Part shown: piece after piece, positions 34,164-43,557 of the stretch
Layout of the letters: every line of letters starts with the position of its first letter
Position numbering within the stretch: position 1 is the first letter of the stretch
Source: Henriciella algicola
GTDB lineage: Bacteria > Pseudomonadota > Alphaproteobacteria > Caulobacterales > Hyphomonadaceae
Length of the DNA stretch: 64,000 bases
Direction: 5' to 3'
Assembly (NCBI RefSeq): GCF_003576245.1
Contig: NZ_QWGA01000003.1
Location: 186,001-250,000 of the forward strand
Translations under genes and position numbers: made by a program
The notes under the pieces: model-generated
Told to the model about the DNA's origin: nothing
Database searches by the model: none
Seen by the model: only the letters and a program-made list of their open reading frames with translations

Positions 34164-36227
34164 CTAGCTTTCCCCTATGCCGATGACGCGCACCCGTACC
34201 TCACTCGTGCGACCATCCTCATCGACGGCGCGCACCTGATAAAAGCCCGCGCGTGTCGGCTGCCAGATTGGCAGTCCCGCGTCATCAATGTCCGACGGCT
34301 CGCCATCAATGAACCAGCGAAGCTTGCCCTCTCCGCGACCGGCAAACACGAAGGGGCGCGCCGGTGCGCCATTGATCTCACCTGACCAGAGTTCTGCGTC
34401 CTTAGGCGGGAAGAGAATGTGCGGTGCCTCCGCGCGCGACTGATCGAAGGATGTCAACGCGCCGTCGGCTTCATGCTGCCTCTCTGGCATCAGGCGCGCG
34501 CCTGCATCACCGTCACCGCCAAGATGGTAGGCGGCGCGGTCTGCAACCTCGAACAGGATGGGCAGCGCGGCTGTGCGCCCTGTCTCACCCGGGCGAGGTG
34601 CGCCATCAGCTCGGCCAACCCAGACAACGATGGCGTGGTCGCCCGACACGCCAGCTGCCCAGGCATCGCGGAAGCCATAGGACGTCCCCGTCTTGAAGGC
34701 GATCTGCGGCGCATCCGCTGTCAGCCTGCCAGGCATGCGTCCCTCAGGCGTCGGCGCGCGTCGCAGGATGGACAGGATCTCGCCCGCGCTTTCAGCTTCC
34801 ATCATGCGGAAGCCTTTCGCCGCGCGGCTTTCCGCTTCCTCCTCAGCCGTCCAGACCAGCGGCTTGGCACGGCCACCATCGCCAAGTGCTGCATAGAGAA
34901 TCGCAAGCTCCCTCGCGGTCAGCCCTGCCCCGCCGAGTGCCAGCGCAAGGCCAAACTCATGATCGGCCCCGCCATAAATGCGCGGCGGCGCACCGGCGAG
35001 CGCGAGTGTCGCCGCAAACCGCTCAGGCCCTACACGGTCCAGCGCCAGCACGGCGGGCACGTTGAGCGAATGCTGGAGCGCATCGGACACGCGCACATCG
35101 CCCCTGAAAGTACGGTCGAAATTATCTGGCTGATACGACGCAAATCGCTTTGGCAGGTCGGCGATCCGCGTCAAGGCGCTCGCCTCCCCATCATCAAAGG
35201 CCATGGCATAAATGAACGGCTTCAGCGCCGAGCCGGGTGAGCGCGCCTGCGCCGTCAGATCCAGCCAGCCCCCTGCAATGTCGCGTGAAGCAGATCCGAC
35301 CGAAGCCCGCACGGCACGGGTCGGAATGTCCACCACGAGGATTGCAAGCTGTGTCTCGCGTCCCGCCTCCGTCGCATGGGCGAGCGCCAGCGCCTCCATC
35401 TCGGCCTGCAGGCGCGCATCGAGGCTGGCGCGGACATCGCCGCGAACATCGCGGGCTGCGCGCGCCGTCGCATGCCAGGCATCGGACGGGAAGGCATAGG
35501 CCCCCGTCGGCATCTGGCTTGTCCGCGCCTCTTCTGCCCGGCCCGCATCGAGATAACCGAGCCGCTCCAGCTTGGCGACAATGGCCCGGCGGCCAGCATC
35601 AGCGCCTTGCGGCCGAAGGTCGGGGCGGCGCACTTCAGGGCTTTGCGGCAGGGCAATCAGAAGCGCAATCTGATCGTCAGACAACCGGTCCGGGGACCGC
35701 CCGAAGTAGCGCCAGCTCGCTGCACGAATACCCTCAATATTGCCGCCATAGGGCGTCAGGGTGAGGTAAAGCTCTAGGATCTCTTCCTTGCTCAGCCGCG
35801 CCTCTATCTGGTGCGCCCTGAACATCTCGATCAGCTTCGACGGAATGGTCCGTGGGCGCGGTTCCAGCAGGCGTGCTGTCTGCATGGTGATGGTCGAGCC
35901 GCCAGATACGACGCGGCCCGCGAGCACTGAACTCCACGCCGCGCGAACCATGCCGGTCCAGTCGACGCCGCCATGACGCCAGAACCGCTGGTCCTCAACC
36001 TCCAGAAGCGCCTCGATAAAGATCGGATCGATGTCTTCAAGATGTGCCTGAAAGCGCCAGTAATTGTCCGGTGTGGGAATGGCGCGAAGTGGCCGCCCGC
36101 GCCGGTCACTGACCAGCTGGGAGACGGTTTCGCCGCGCTCAAGCGGTGGCGGAAAAATCCTGTCCAGCGCGAACAGGACGGTCAGCGCCGCCGCAATGGC
36201 AATCGCTGACCGTTTCAGCCAGATCAT
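34164..36227 (-). CDS. pbpC: Penicillin-binding protein 1C
   Basis: A 687-residue bifunctional cell-wall synthase. There is an N-terminal membrane anchor (residues 8-24), then a glycosyltransferase family 51 domain (about 45-235: EALLEVEDQRFWRHGGVDW, GGSTITMQTARLL). Next is a transpeptidase domain with active-site SALK in SPGSALKPFIYA, a SxN motif in HSLNVPAVL and KTGTSYGF. A C-terminal BiPBP_C Ig-like domain follows (last 90 residues). ATG 36227 overlaps the stop of the alpha-2-macroglobulin gene (ATGA). The A2M-PbpC pairing is conserved in proteobacteria. Confidence 0.95.
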   Translation of the reverse strand: MIWLKRSAIAIAAALTVLFALDRIFPPPLERGETVSQLVSDRRGRPLRAIPTPDNYWRFQAHLEDIDPIFIEALLEVEDQRFWRHGGVDWTGMVRAAWSSVLAGRVVSGGSTITMQTARLLEPRPRTIPSKLIEMFRAHQIEARLSKEEILELYLTLTPYGGNIEGIRAASWRYFGRSPDRLSDDQIALLIALPQSPEVRRPDLRPQGADAGRRAIVAKLERLGYLDAGRAEEARTSQMPTGAYAFPSDAWHATARAARDVRGDVRASLDARLQAEMEALALAHATEAGRETQLAILVVDIPTRAVRASVGSASRDIAGGWLDLTAQARSPGSALKPFIYAMAFDDGEASALTRIADLPKRFASYQPDNFDRTFRGDVRVSDALQHSLNVPAVLALDRVGPERFAATLALAGAPPRIYGGADHEFGLALALGGAGLTARELAILYAALGDGGRAKPLVWTAEEEAESRAAKGFRMMEAESAGEILSILRRAPTPEGRMPGRLTADAPQIAFKTGTSYGFRDAWAAGVSGDHAIVVWVGRADGAPRPGETGRTAALPILFEVADRAAYHLGGDGDAGARLMPERQHEADGALTSFDQSRAEAPHILFPPKDAELWSGEINGAPARPFVFAGRGEGKLRWFIDGEPSDIDDAGLPIWQPTRAGFYQVRAVDEDGRTSEVRVRVIGIGES

Positions 36228-39200
36228 CTCTGTCCGCCAGTCGCCGCATTGGCCGTGCTGATCGTCACGCGGCCAGGGGCTGAGCGTGCGAACACGTCGG
36301 GCCGGTACATGTCTTCAGCTGTCACACCCGGCATCACGAACTCGCCCGGTGTGACTGCGCGCACGACATAGGCAAGGCGCACAGCCTCATTGCGCACATC
36401 GATCGCGGCAACAAAGCGGTCGTCGCGCGCTTCTGCCGTCTTGGCCGCGTCGATCTCACCGGCCCAGGCGAAGGCGCCATTGGTGTCACCTTCGCGCGCA
36501 CCGTCGGCAGGCTTCAGAACCGTTTCGATCTCAAAGCCTGCAGGCAGAAGATCCGCCACGATGACAGGGTTTGTCCGGCGCTGTTCCGGCGTGATCTGAA
36601 CCGTCACGATCAGCTGGTCGCCCTGATCGACATCGCCGAGGTCGACCGCGCCGCCGGTCAGCGTGCGCACCTGTTTGGTCACGCGAAGGTCAGACGAGAC
36701 GGCAGGCGGCGGCGAAGACGGCGCACCGCGCACCATCACGGTGCGGAACATGGCTGGCCCGTTCTGGCCGAGCGTGAAGCTCACATCGCCGCGGGCCTGC
36801 TCTTCGCTGAGCTGATAGCGCCGGTCATTGTTGTTGCCGTTGCCAAGCCCTTCGACCACCATTCGATAGTCATCACCGCCATCATTCATGGAATTGACGG
36901 CGAGCAACGCGAACGCCTTCTCCTGCGTGGTCAGTTCACTTGGGTCTGGCGCATCATCGCCAAGCTGTTCTGCAAGCCGCGCGACGACATCGTCAAAATC
37001 GGCTTCCGCCGCCAGCGCGATAATGCCGGTCAGGTCACGCAGCGGCGTCTGGTAATAGTCGCCCGTGTTCTGATAGCCGAGGGCATCTTCGGCGGCCTCG
37101 AAAGCGCTGAACGCACGTGACCGGTCACCCATGAAGGCAAGCGCGGCGCCAAGATGCGCACGTGCAAGCGGGCTCTCAATCCGCTCCAGTTCGCGGTCAT
37201 GCAGGTAGCGGAGACGGCTGATATCCGCGCGGCCTGCCTTGGCCAGCACGTAGAGCGCATAGGCAGAGGCGCGGCGCATCAGCTTGGCTTCCGTGTCGTT
37301 GTGCCACTCGCTTTCCCAGACATCGGTGTCATAGCCATAGGCGCGCCAGGCATCGCCCTGCGCCACGGCCCGCATCGATGCAAAGGCCCGCTCCAGCGCC
37401 ACTTCCGGCACTTCATAGCCTGCCTCGCTCGCGCGGTAGACAAAGTCAGTCGTGTACGCACCCAGCCAGGGCGACGCATTGCGGTCACCTTCGCGCCAGA
37501 GGCCAAACGCCCCTTCGGCAGACTGACGGTTCAGAACAGCGCTTACAGCTTCCTGTATCTGCGCACGCGCCGGTTCACGTGACGTCTCATCTGCGCCCAT
37601 CGCCACCAGCTGCTCTGAATAGAGAAGCGGCAACGCCCGGCTCACCGTCTGTTCGGTGCAGCCATAAGGATAGCGCGCAAGCGAGGCATAAAGCGCGTTC
37701 GCGTCCAGCGGCAGGGTCGAGAACGTCACCGAGACAAAGCTCGTGCCCGGCACATAATCCTCGAGCAGGTCCTCGGGGATTGCCCAGCTATCACCCGGCT
37801 GCATCATCGCCGTCGAGATCTGTGTCGCCGGAAGCCATGGAGAGCGGGACTCGATCTCGTAATGGCGCACGACGCTGTAATTATCCGGCCCCGACACGTT
37901 GAGGCGGAGATCCGAGATTCCTGTCTCGCCTGCTGAAATCCGCAGCCCCTCATCGACACGCTGGCCGGATGGAATGGTCCGCGATAGTTCGGTCGCCGCT
38001 ACGCTGACAGGCTCCCTCGCGTCCAGCGACGCGGTGAAGGTGCCGTCATCCAGCTCGATATTGTCGATCGAGACCGTCGCAACGGCTTCGTCTCCCGGCG
38101 CAAGGAAGCGCGGGAGGATCAGGTCAGCTGGCGCAGGGTCGCGCACAGTCAGCGGACGGCTGGCTGAGCCAAGACCGTTCTGCGACCAGACCACTGCCAT
38201 GAGGCGAAGCTCACCATTGAAGTCCGGCACATCGAAGGTCACACGTGCCCGGCCGGAGCGGCCGACATCGACCATGCCGGAGAACAGCGCCACCGTCTTT
38301 GTCGGGACAACGGAAAGCCCCTCGCCGCCAAGCTGGTCACCGCCGGTCCGCACTTCTGCCGGTAGCCCCATATTCGGGTCGAGCAGGCGGCCATAATCGT
38401 CAAAGATATCGACGCCGAGCGACTTCTTGCCGAAGTAATAGGCCACAGGGTCAGGGCTCTGGAACTTGGTCAGTTGCAGGATGCCCTCATCGACCGCTGC
38501 CAGCGTCAGATAGACATTCTCACGCGGGCCTTCGCCCAGTTCGACCTCAATCGTCTGCTCGCGGCGCGGGCGAACCACCTCTGGCGCATTGATCGCGACA
38601 TCGAAGGTGCGCTCGTCCATGTCCAGAGGCACATAGCCCACACCGACGGCGCGCCGGGGCTTTGCCTGAAGCACAGGATCGCGCGGCGTATAGACATTGA
38701 CGAGGACATAGGCGCCTTCGCCCCATTCAGCCGTCACTGGCAGGGTGAACTGCGTGCCTTCAGCCGACACGTCCCGTGTCTCGATACGAAGGATTTTGTC
38801 GGTCGCCACCACGATCTGCGCCTCGCCATCATAGGGCGGGATCACCGTAATCGCGGCCGGACGCCCCGGAACGATGGTCTGCTCCTCGACGATCACTTCG
38901 ACGCGGTCTGGTGCCTCGACGCCGTCATCGGAAACAGAACCGCCCCAGCCGACATAGAAGCCTGTGCTGGCTTCCGCATCGCCGTTTACATCTGACACGA
39001 TCAATTCGTGCTGGCCCCAGTCGAGACCATCGACGCTGATCGTCTGCGTCGTGCCATCTGTCTGCACCACGCCTTCATTGACGGTGCTGACCGTGCGCGA
39101 GCGGCGCCAGCGCCACTGGCTACCATCGCGGTACCAGTCATAATGATAGTCGATCTCGATCACGCGCCAGTTCAGCTCCGTGTCGATAATTTCACCGCTT

Positions 39201-41182
39201 GCGCTGACGGCGGCCAGTTCAAACGCCGCCGGGCCATCACGGTCGGCGCGGCCATCAAAATCCTTGCGGATGCCGACATAGCTGTCGCGCGGGCGGTAAG
39301 GGATACGCACGCTCTCTGTGACCGCACGTCCGCCCGGCTCAAGCACGCTGACATTGGTATTGAGGCGCAGCGGGCGCGAGGAGTCGCTGCCCCGGTCACC
39401 CGGATTGAGGCGCACCACGGCGCGGCCTGCGCCATCGGTCGTCTGCGGCTCAAACTCCACGATACGCTCACGGAATTGCTCGTCGGCCCGCCCAAAAGTG
39501 AAGCCGTTCAGCGCCTCAAACGGACGCGGATCCGCCTCCAGTCTTGCCTGTCCCTCAACCGTCAGGCCAGCACCCGGCGCGCCATAAAGGAAACGCGCCT
39601 CAACCTCGATTTCGCGTGTGCCGCCAGCTGCGATGAAGCTCTCTTCTTCGCCGTCCAGTTCGACTGCGATACGCTGCGGGACGAAATCCTCGACAGAGAA
39701 ACGCAGCGAGCCGGCTTCACCCGCCCCATCTATCGTCAGGACCGCGCGCCACATGCCGCGCGATGCCGTCCGCGACAGCTCATAATCCCAGACGAGCGCG
39801 CCTGCCTCGGCTTCGGTGAAGCGCATACGGTCGGCTTCGACACCGTTCGGACGGTAAATGACGATCTGGCCAGCACGGTTTGTTACGGCCGAACCGCCGC
39901 GGTCACGCATCATTGTAGTCAGGTGCACGGTCTCGCCCGGACGGAAGATGCCGCGATCAGCATAGAGATAGCCATCGACCGGGCCGGGCGTCACGCGCCC
40001 ACCCGTCTTCATCTCGGACAGGTCAACCGGTGCCCGTGAGAGATCGAGAACAGCAAGGTCACCCTTGGCACCGAACGCCATGATCATGCGCGGCGCGGAA
40101 TTGCCCTCACCGGCCAGCAGCGGCGATTCAAAGCGCACGCGTCCGTCTTCGCCCGTCTCGGCTTCACCCAGGACTTCGTTGTTGTAAGCAATCAGCTGAA
40201 CACGCGTATTCGGCAGGACTTCACCGTCCTGCAGCGAGCGCAGCGTGACATCCATCCCATTCTCGGCGCGGTAGGCTGTCAGCGCGAGGTTGGTCAGCAT
40301 GATCCAGCGGCGGGCCGACGCGGCCGGGCCGTCATAATCATCAAGCTCCTTGGCGTCTTTCAGCTCCACGAAATAGGAACCGGGACGAAGCTCACCGATC
40401 ACATCCTGAAGCGGGAAGACGGTCGTGACCGGCGCATTGGTGACATTGTCGATGTCCATGCTGCCAGACCAGACTTCGGTCGAGACATCGCGCGGGTCTT
40501 CCTCGCCATAAAGATAGGAATATCGGCCCTGCGCGGCTTCATCGCCTTGGCTGATCGACTTGAAAGCCAGCGCGCGGTCATTCACGCGGTAAACGCTGAT
40601 CTCGACCGCATCGACATTGACCGTCTCGATTGCGAGGCCATCGGCATCATCGCGCGGCAGGATAACGCCTGCGCCATCAAAACCGACATAGGCCGGGCGG
40701 TCCTCAAAGCTGATCTGGACCTCTTCCTCGCGCTCGATCGTGCGGCCATCAGCGCTTGGCAGGCCTTCCAGGATCGTGGCGGTGTACCCGCTCGCAAAGT
40801 CGAGGCCTTCGAGGCAGAGCTCGCGCCCCTCTACCGCAAACGCAGGACGCACATCAGACTGCATCCGGATATAGGTGGCATAGTTGATTTCAGGGTCGAG
40901 CGGCTGGGAGAAGACGAGGCAGGCACGCGGGCTGACACCACTCGTATCAGGCGCGTAGCGGAAATAGACGAAGCGGTTCTCTTCTGCCTCGGCGAGGGCC
41001 TGGCGCTCTCGTTCGCGGCGCTCTGCAGCGGCCTGTGCAGCACGTGAGCGCTCGACGATTTCACCGCCAGCGGTTTCCGGATCGACAGGTGCTGGCGGCT
41101 CATCCCCGATGCCGCAGGCGACGACCAAGGCCGTCAGTCCACCCAGTACCAATCCCCGCGCCCTGTTGGTCCACCCTGCCAT
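36224..41182 (-). CDS. Bacterial alpha-2-macroglobulin family lipoprotein (YfhM-like)
   Basis: A 1652-residue periplasmic lipoprotein thought to trap invading proteases and protect the cell wall while PbpC repairs it. The signal peptide ends in LTALVVACGIGD (lipobox Cys). Macroglobulin-like domains fill residues 60-1000, and the central alpha-2-macroglobulin block contains LMAVVWSQNGLGSASRPLTV. The thioester motif CTEQ is intact in RYPYGCTEQTVSRALPLLY near residue 1175, so covalent trapping is possible. ATG 41182 follows GGAGGAGGA; an upstream ATG at 41212 adds ten residues. It is cotranscribed with pbpC through an ATGA overlap. Confidence 0.95.
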   Translation of the reverse strand: MAGWTNRARGLVLGGLTALVVACGIGDEPPAPVDPETAGGEIVERSRAAQAAAERRERERQALAEAEENRFVYFRYAPDTSGVSPRACLVFSQPLDPEINYATYIRMQSDVRPAFAVEGRELCLEGLDFASGYTATILEGLPSADGRTIEREEEVQISFEDRPAYVGFDGAGVILPRDDADGLAIETVNVDAVEISVYRVNDRALAFKSISQGDEAAQGRYSYLYGEEDPRDVSTEVWSGSMDIDNVTNAPVTTVFPLQDVIGELRPGSYFVELKDAKELDDYDGPAASARRWIMLTNLALTAYRAENGMDVTLRSLQDGEVLPNTRVQLIAYNNEVLGEAETGEDGRVRFESPLLAGEGNSAPRMIMAFGAKGDLAVLDLSRAPVDLSEMKTGGRVTPGPVDGYLYADRGIFRPGETVHLTTMMRDRGGSAVTNRAGQIVIYRPNGVEADRMRFTEAEAGALVWDYELSRTASRGMWRAVLTIDGAGEAGSLRFSVEDFVPQRIAVELDGEEESFIAAGGTREIEVEARFLYGAPGAGLTVEGQARLEADPRPFEALNGFTFGRADEQFRERIVEFEPQTTDGAGRAVVRLNPGDRGSDSSRPLRLNTNVSVLEPGGRAVTESVRIPYRPRDSYVGIRKDFDGRADRDGPAAFELAAVSASGEIIDTELNWRVIEIDYHYDWYRDGSQWRWRRSRTVSTVNEGVVQTDGTTQTISVDGLDWGQHELIVSDVNGDAEASTGFYVGWGGSVSDDGVEAPDRVEVIVEEQTIVPGRPAAITVIPPYDGEAQIVVATDKILRIETRDVSAEGTQFTLPVTAEWGEGAYVLVNVYTPRDPVLQAKPRRAVGVGYVPLDMDERTFDVAINAPEVVRPRREQTIEVELGEGPRENVYLTLAAVDEGILQLTKFQSPDPVAYYFGKKSLGVDIFDDYGRLLDPNMGLPAEVRTGGDQLGGEGLSVVPTKTVALFSGMVDVGRSGRARVTFDVPDFNGELRLMAVVWSQNGLGSASRPLTVRDPAPADLILPRFLAPGDEAVATVSIDNIELDDGTFTASLDAREPVSVAATELSRTIPSGQRVDEGLRISAGETGISDLRLNVSGPDNYSVVRHYEIESRSPWLPATQISTAMMQPGDSWAIPEDLLEDYVPGTSFVSVTFSTLPLDANALYASLARYPYGCTEQTVSRALPLLYSEQLVAMGADETSREPARAQIQEAVSAVLNRQSAEGAFGLWREGDRNASPWLGAYTTDFVYRASEAGYEVPEVALERAFASMRAVAQGDAWRAYGYDTDVWESEWHNDTEAKLMRRASAYALYVLAKAGRADISRLRYLHDRELERIESPLARAHLGAALAFMGDRSRAFSAFEAAEDALGYQNTGDYYQTPLRDLTGIIALAAEADFDDVVARLAEQLGDDAPDPSELTTQEKAFALLAVNSMNDGGDDYRMVVEGLGNGNNNDRRYQLSEEQARGDVSFTLGQNGPAMFRTVMVRGAPSSPPPAVSSDLRVTKQVRTLTGGAVDLGDVDQGDQLIVTVQITPEQRRTNPVIVADLLPAGFEIETVLKPADGAREGDTNGAFAWAGEIDAAKTAEARDDRFVAAIDVRNEAVRLAYVVRAVTPGEFVMPGVTAEDMYRPDVFARSAPGRVTISTANAATGGQR

Positions 41183-41275
41183 CCCTGCGTCCTCCTCCTG
41201 GTGCGTTCCCACTCTTTACAGGAGTTTGCTATGCCGCGAACAGGGCCAGATTGAGACTTTTTAAGGATTTGCGAA

Positions 41276-42469
41276 CTGTCTGAGCGGGTCGATACGCTGA
41301 TCTTGGGTGCAGGCGCTGCAGGCCTCTTCTGCGGCGGGCGCCTTGCTGAGCGCGGCGCGGACGTCCTCGTGCTCGATCACGCCAGGCGACCAGCCGAGAA
41401 AGTGCGTATCTCTGGCGGCGGGCGTTGCAACTTCACCAACATACATACCAGCCCCGCCAACTTCATTTCGGCGAACCGTCATTTTGCCAAATCGGCGCTT
41501 GCCCGCTACGGCCCGTGGGACTTCTGCGACCGGGTCGCCCAGCGCGGTATCACCTGGCATGAAAAGACGCTCGGCCAGCTCTTCTGCGATCAGAAATCCG
41601 GCGCCATCATCGACATGCTGGTCGATGAGTTGACCGCCCCCGGCGGCAGGATGCGGCTCGAGACAAGCATAGGCGAAATTGCACACCGCGATGGCAGGTT
41701 CGAGGTCACGACGTCGAACGGCCTGGTCAGCGCCGCGAACCTCGTCGTTGCAACCGGCGGGCTTTCCATTCCAAAGATGGGCGCTAGCGGGCTCGCCTAT
41801 GATATCGCGCGTCAGTTCGGACATGACATCATCCCAACACGCCCGGCGCTCGTACCCTTCACCTTCTCAGGGGAGCTGAAGGACGCCTTCTCAGAGCTTT
41901 CCGGCGTTTCCTGCATGGTGGATGCGAAAGCGGGCGGCGGGCCTGATTTTCATGAAGCGATGCTTTTTACCCATCGCGGCCTCTCTGGCCCGGCCATGCT
42001 GCAGGCCTCGACCTATTGGCGCGAAAGCCAGCCTGTCGAAATCGATCTTGCGCCCGGTGATCCTGTGCTGGAAGACCTGCGCGCCGCGCGTGAGAACCAG
42101 CCGCGCACCAGCGTCTCCAGCTGGCTCGGCAAACGCTTCCCGGCGCGTCTCGCCAGCTATATCGCCAGCTGGCCAACCATGCCCGCTAACAAGCAGCTCG
42201 CTCAGCTCTCCAAAGGCGAGATGGACGATATCGCGCTCACGCTGAAGAAATGGCGGGTCGTCCCCGTCGGCACGGAAGGCTGGCGAACGGCCGAAGTAAC
42301 ATCAGGCGGTATCGATACCGATGGGCTGTCTTCTCAAACCATGGAAAGCAGGAACCAGCCCGGCCTCTACTTCATCGGCGAGTGCGTCGACGTCACCGGC
42401 TGGCTCGGCGGCTATAATTTCCAATGGGCCTGGGCCAGCGCAGACGCCTGCGCAAAGGCAATTGCCTGA
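41276..42469 (+). CDS. HI0933/YhiN family flavoprotein with probable CTG start
   Basis: A FAD-binding oxidoreductase of the HI0933-like family, about 397 residues. The dinucleotide motif is VDTLILGAGAAGLFCGG, followed by KVRISGGGRCNFTN and, near the end, SGGIDTDGLSSQTMES and GYNFQWAWASADAC, all family marks. The only standard start, TTG 41303, would cut off the first beta-strand of the Rossmann fold, and an in-frame stop lies at 41252. Between them the frame has no ATG, GTG or TTG. CTG 41276 has AAGGA eight bases upstream and gives a normal N-terminus; ATT 41267 is the other option. Function of the family is unclear. Confidence 0.88.
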   Translation: MSERVDTLILGAGAAGLFCGGRLAERGADVLVLDHARRPAEKVRISGGGRCNFTNIHTSPANFISANRHFAKSALARYGPWDFCDRVAQRGITWHEKTLGQLFCDQKSGAIIDMLVDELTAPGGRMRLETSIGEIAHRDGRFEVTTSNGLVSAANLVVATGGLSIPKMGASGLAYDIARQFGHDIIPTRPALVPFTFSGELKDAFSELSGVSCMVDAKAGGGPDFHEAMLFTHRGLSGPAMLQASTYWRESQPVEIDLAPGDPVLEDLRAARENQPRTSVSSWLGKRFPARLASYIASWPTMPANKQLAQLSKGEMDDIALTLKKWRVVPVGTEGWRTAEVTSGGIDTDGLSSQTMESRNQPGLYFIGECVDVTGWLGGYNFQWAWASADACAKAIA

Positions 42470-42470
42470 C

Positions 42471-43322
42471 CTAGTGCTCGCTTGCGGCTTCCAGCTCCGC
42501 GACCTCTCCGCCAGCGGCGGCGGCACGAGCGTCCATGATTTCACGAACCTTGCTGTCGATCTTGTAGGCAATCAGCCACTGGCCCGTAATGTTCGGGTGG
42601 ATGCCATCTGACTGGATCGGGGGGATACCCCGCTCCTTGAGCGCAATCATGTCGGGCACAATGTCGATGAGGTGGGCATCTGCCTTGCAGTCGGCGATGT
42701 CCTCATTTGCCGCCTTCTCGAAGGTCGAATTCATCGTCTTGCCCTTGATTGGGACAGACCAGCGATACTGGTCCTCGTCCTCAATCGCCAAGGCGCCGGG
42801 GGCGATATCGTCGAACGTGTTCACATACAGCACATCGACATCATAGGCGCAGAGCAGGGTCCGCAGGCTTCTCAGCATGAGATAGTATTCAGCCGGATTG
42901 TTATTGTGCTCACCGGCATCGCTGATCACGATAAAATCGTCGTCGAAGACCTGGCCATTATCGACCCGTGCATAAACCGTATTGCCCTTGGGGTCCGTCG
43001 TGTACGGCAGACCCGTCCCGCCAGCGTAACCGGCCCAGTAATTGTCTTCCGCGATGAATTTGAGCATCGATGCAGGCGAGCGCAGCGACCAGAGGATCTC
43101 ACTCTCAACCTCCTCAGGTGAATACTGGTCAGGAAACTTTCTGAGCGCATAGCCACGCATGATGCTGTCACCGAAGAGGTGAACCACCGGCAGGCCTGGC
43201 GTGCGATAGTTCGCCATACGGACATAGTTTTCATCCTGCGGCCCGGCTTGCGCCACGGCCGGTGCAGCGGCGATCAGCGCACTAACCGCAAGTGCAGAAA
43301 ATAGACGGAGTCCTGACATCAT
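42471..43322 (-). CDS. Secreted SGNH/GDSL-like hydrolase
   Basis: A 283-residue exported protein with a signal peptide (about residues 1-26, ending APAVAQAG). The SGNH blocks are VVHLFGDSIMRGYALR (catalytic Ser of block I), a block III-like VISDAGEHNNNPAE, and DGIHPNITGQWLIAYK (the Asp and His of block V). Such enzymes hydrolyse esters or deacetylate sugars in the periplasm; the substrate is not evident. It is convergent with the flavoprotein gene with one base between stops. Confidence 0.8.
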   Translation of the reverse strand: MMSGLRLFSALAVSALIAAAPAVAQAGPQDENYVRMANYRTPGLPVVHLFGDSIMRGYALRKFPDQYSPEEVESEILWSLRSPASMLKFIAEDNYWAGYAGGTGLPYTTDPKGNTVYARVDNGQVFDDDFIVISDAGEHNNNPAEYYLMLRSLRTLLCAYDVDVLYVNTFDDIAPGALAIEDEDQYRWSVPIKGKTMNSTFEKAANEDIADCKADAHLIDIVPDMIALKERGIPPIQSDGIHPNITGQWLIAYKIDSKVREIMDARAAAAGGEVAELEAASEH

Positions 43323-43557
43323 TTCCCTCGAAACCTCTACCGAAACGACTAGCCGGCCGATATCCCCTCACCCGGCTTAACCACGAGTTCAGACCATTTG
43401 ATAGCTGCAAGTGTTACGAGTTGTCCATGCGGGTAGCGCTGTTAGCGTTTGCAGCGAGCCATTTGAATTCTCAATAGGTGTGCGCCCAATTATTAATGCA
43501 ACACATGCGAGCATCCCGGCGTTGCGGAAGTTCCAGATCTCAAAAGGAGCTCCCCAC

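Noticed and set aside
39008-40039. A 343-residue open frame on the plus strand inside the alpha-2-macroglobulin gene
   Set aside because: No recognisable domain, unnatural amino acid composition, and it lies wholly inside a firmly identified gene on the other strand.
43411-43557. A 49-residue N-terminal extension of the catalase
   Set aside because: No ribosome-binding site before it, while ATG 43558 follows AAAAGGAG and matches the normal catalase N-terminus.
43440-43557. A possible OxyR site near ATAG in the catalase upstream region
   Set aside because: Only a single ATAG half-element is present; the spaced ATAG/CTAT repeats needed for OxyR are not there.
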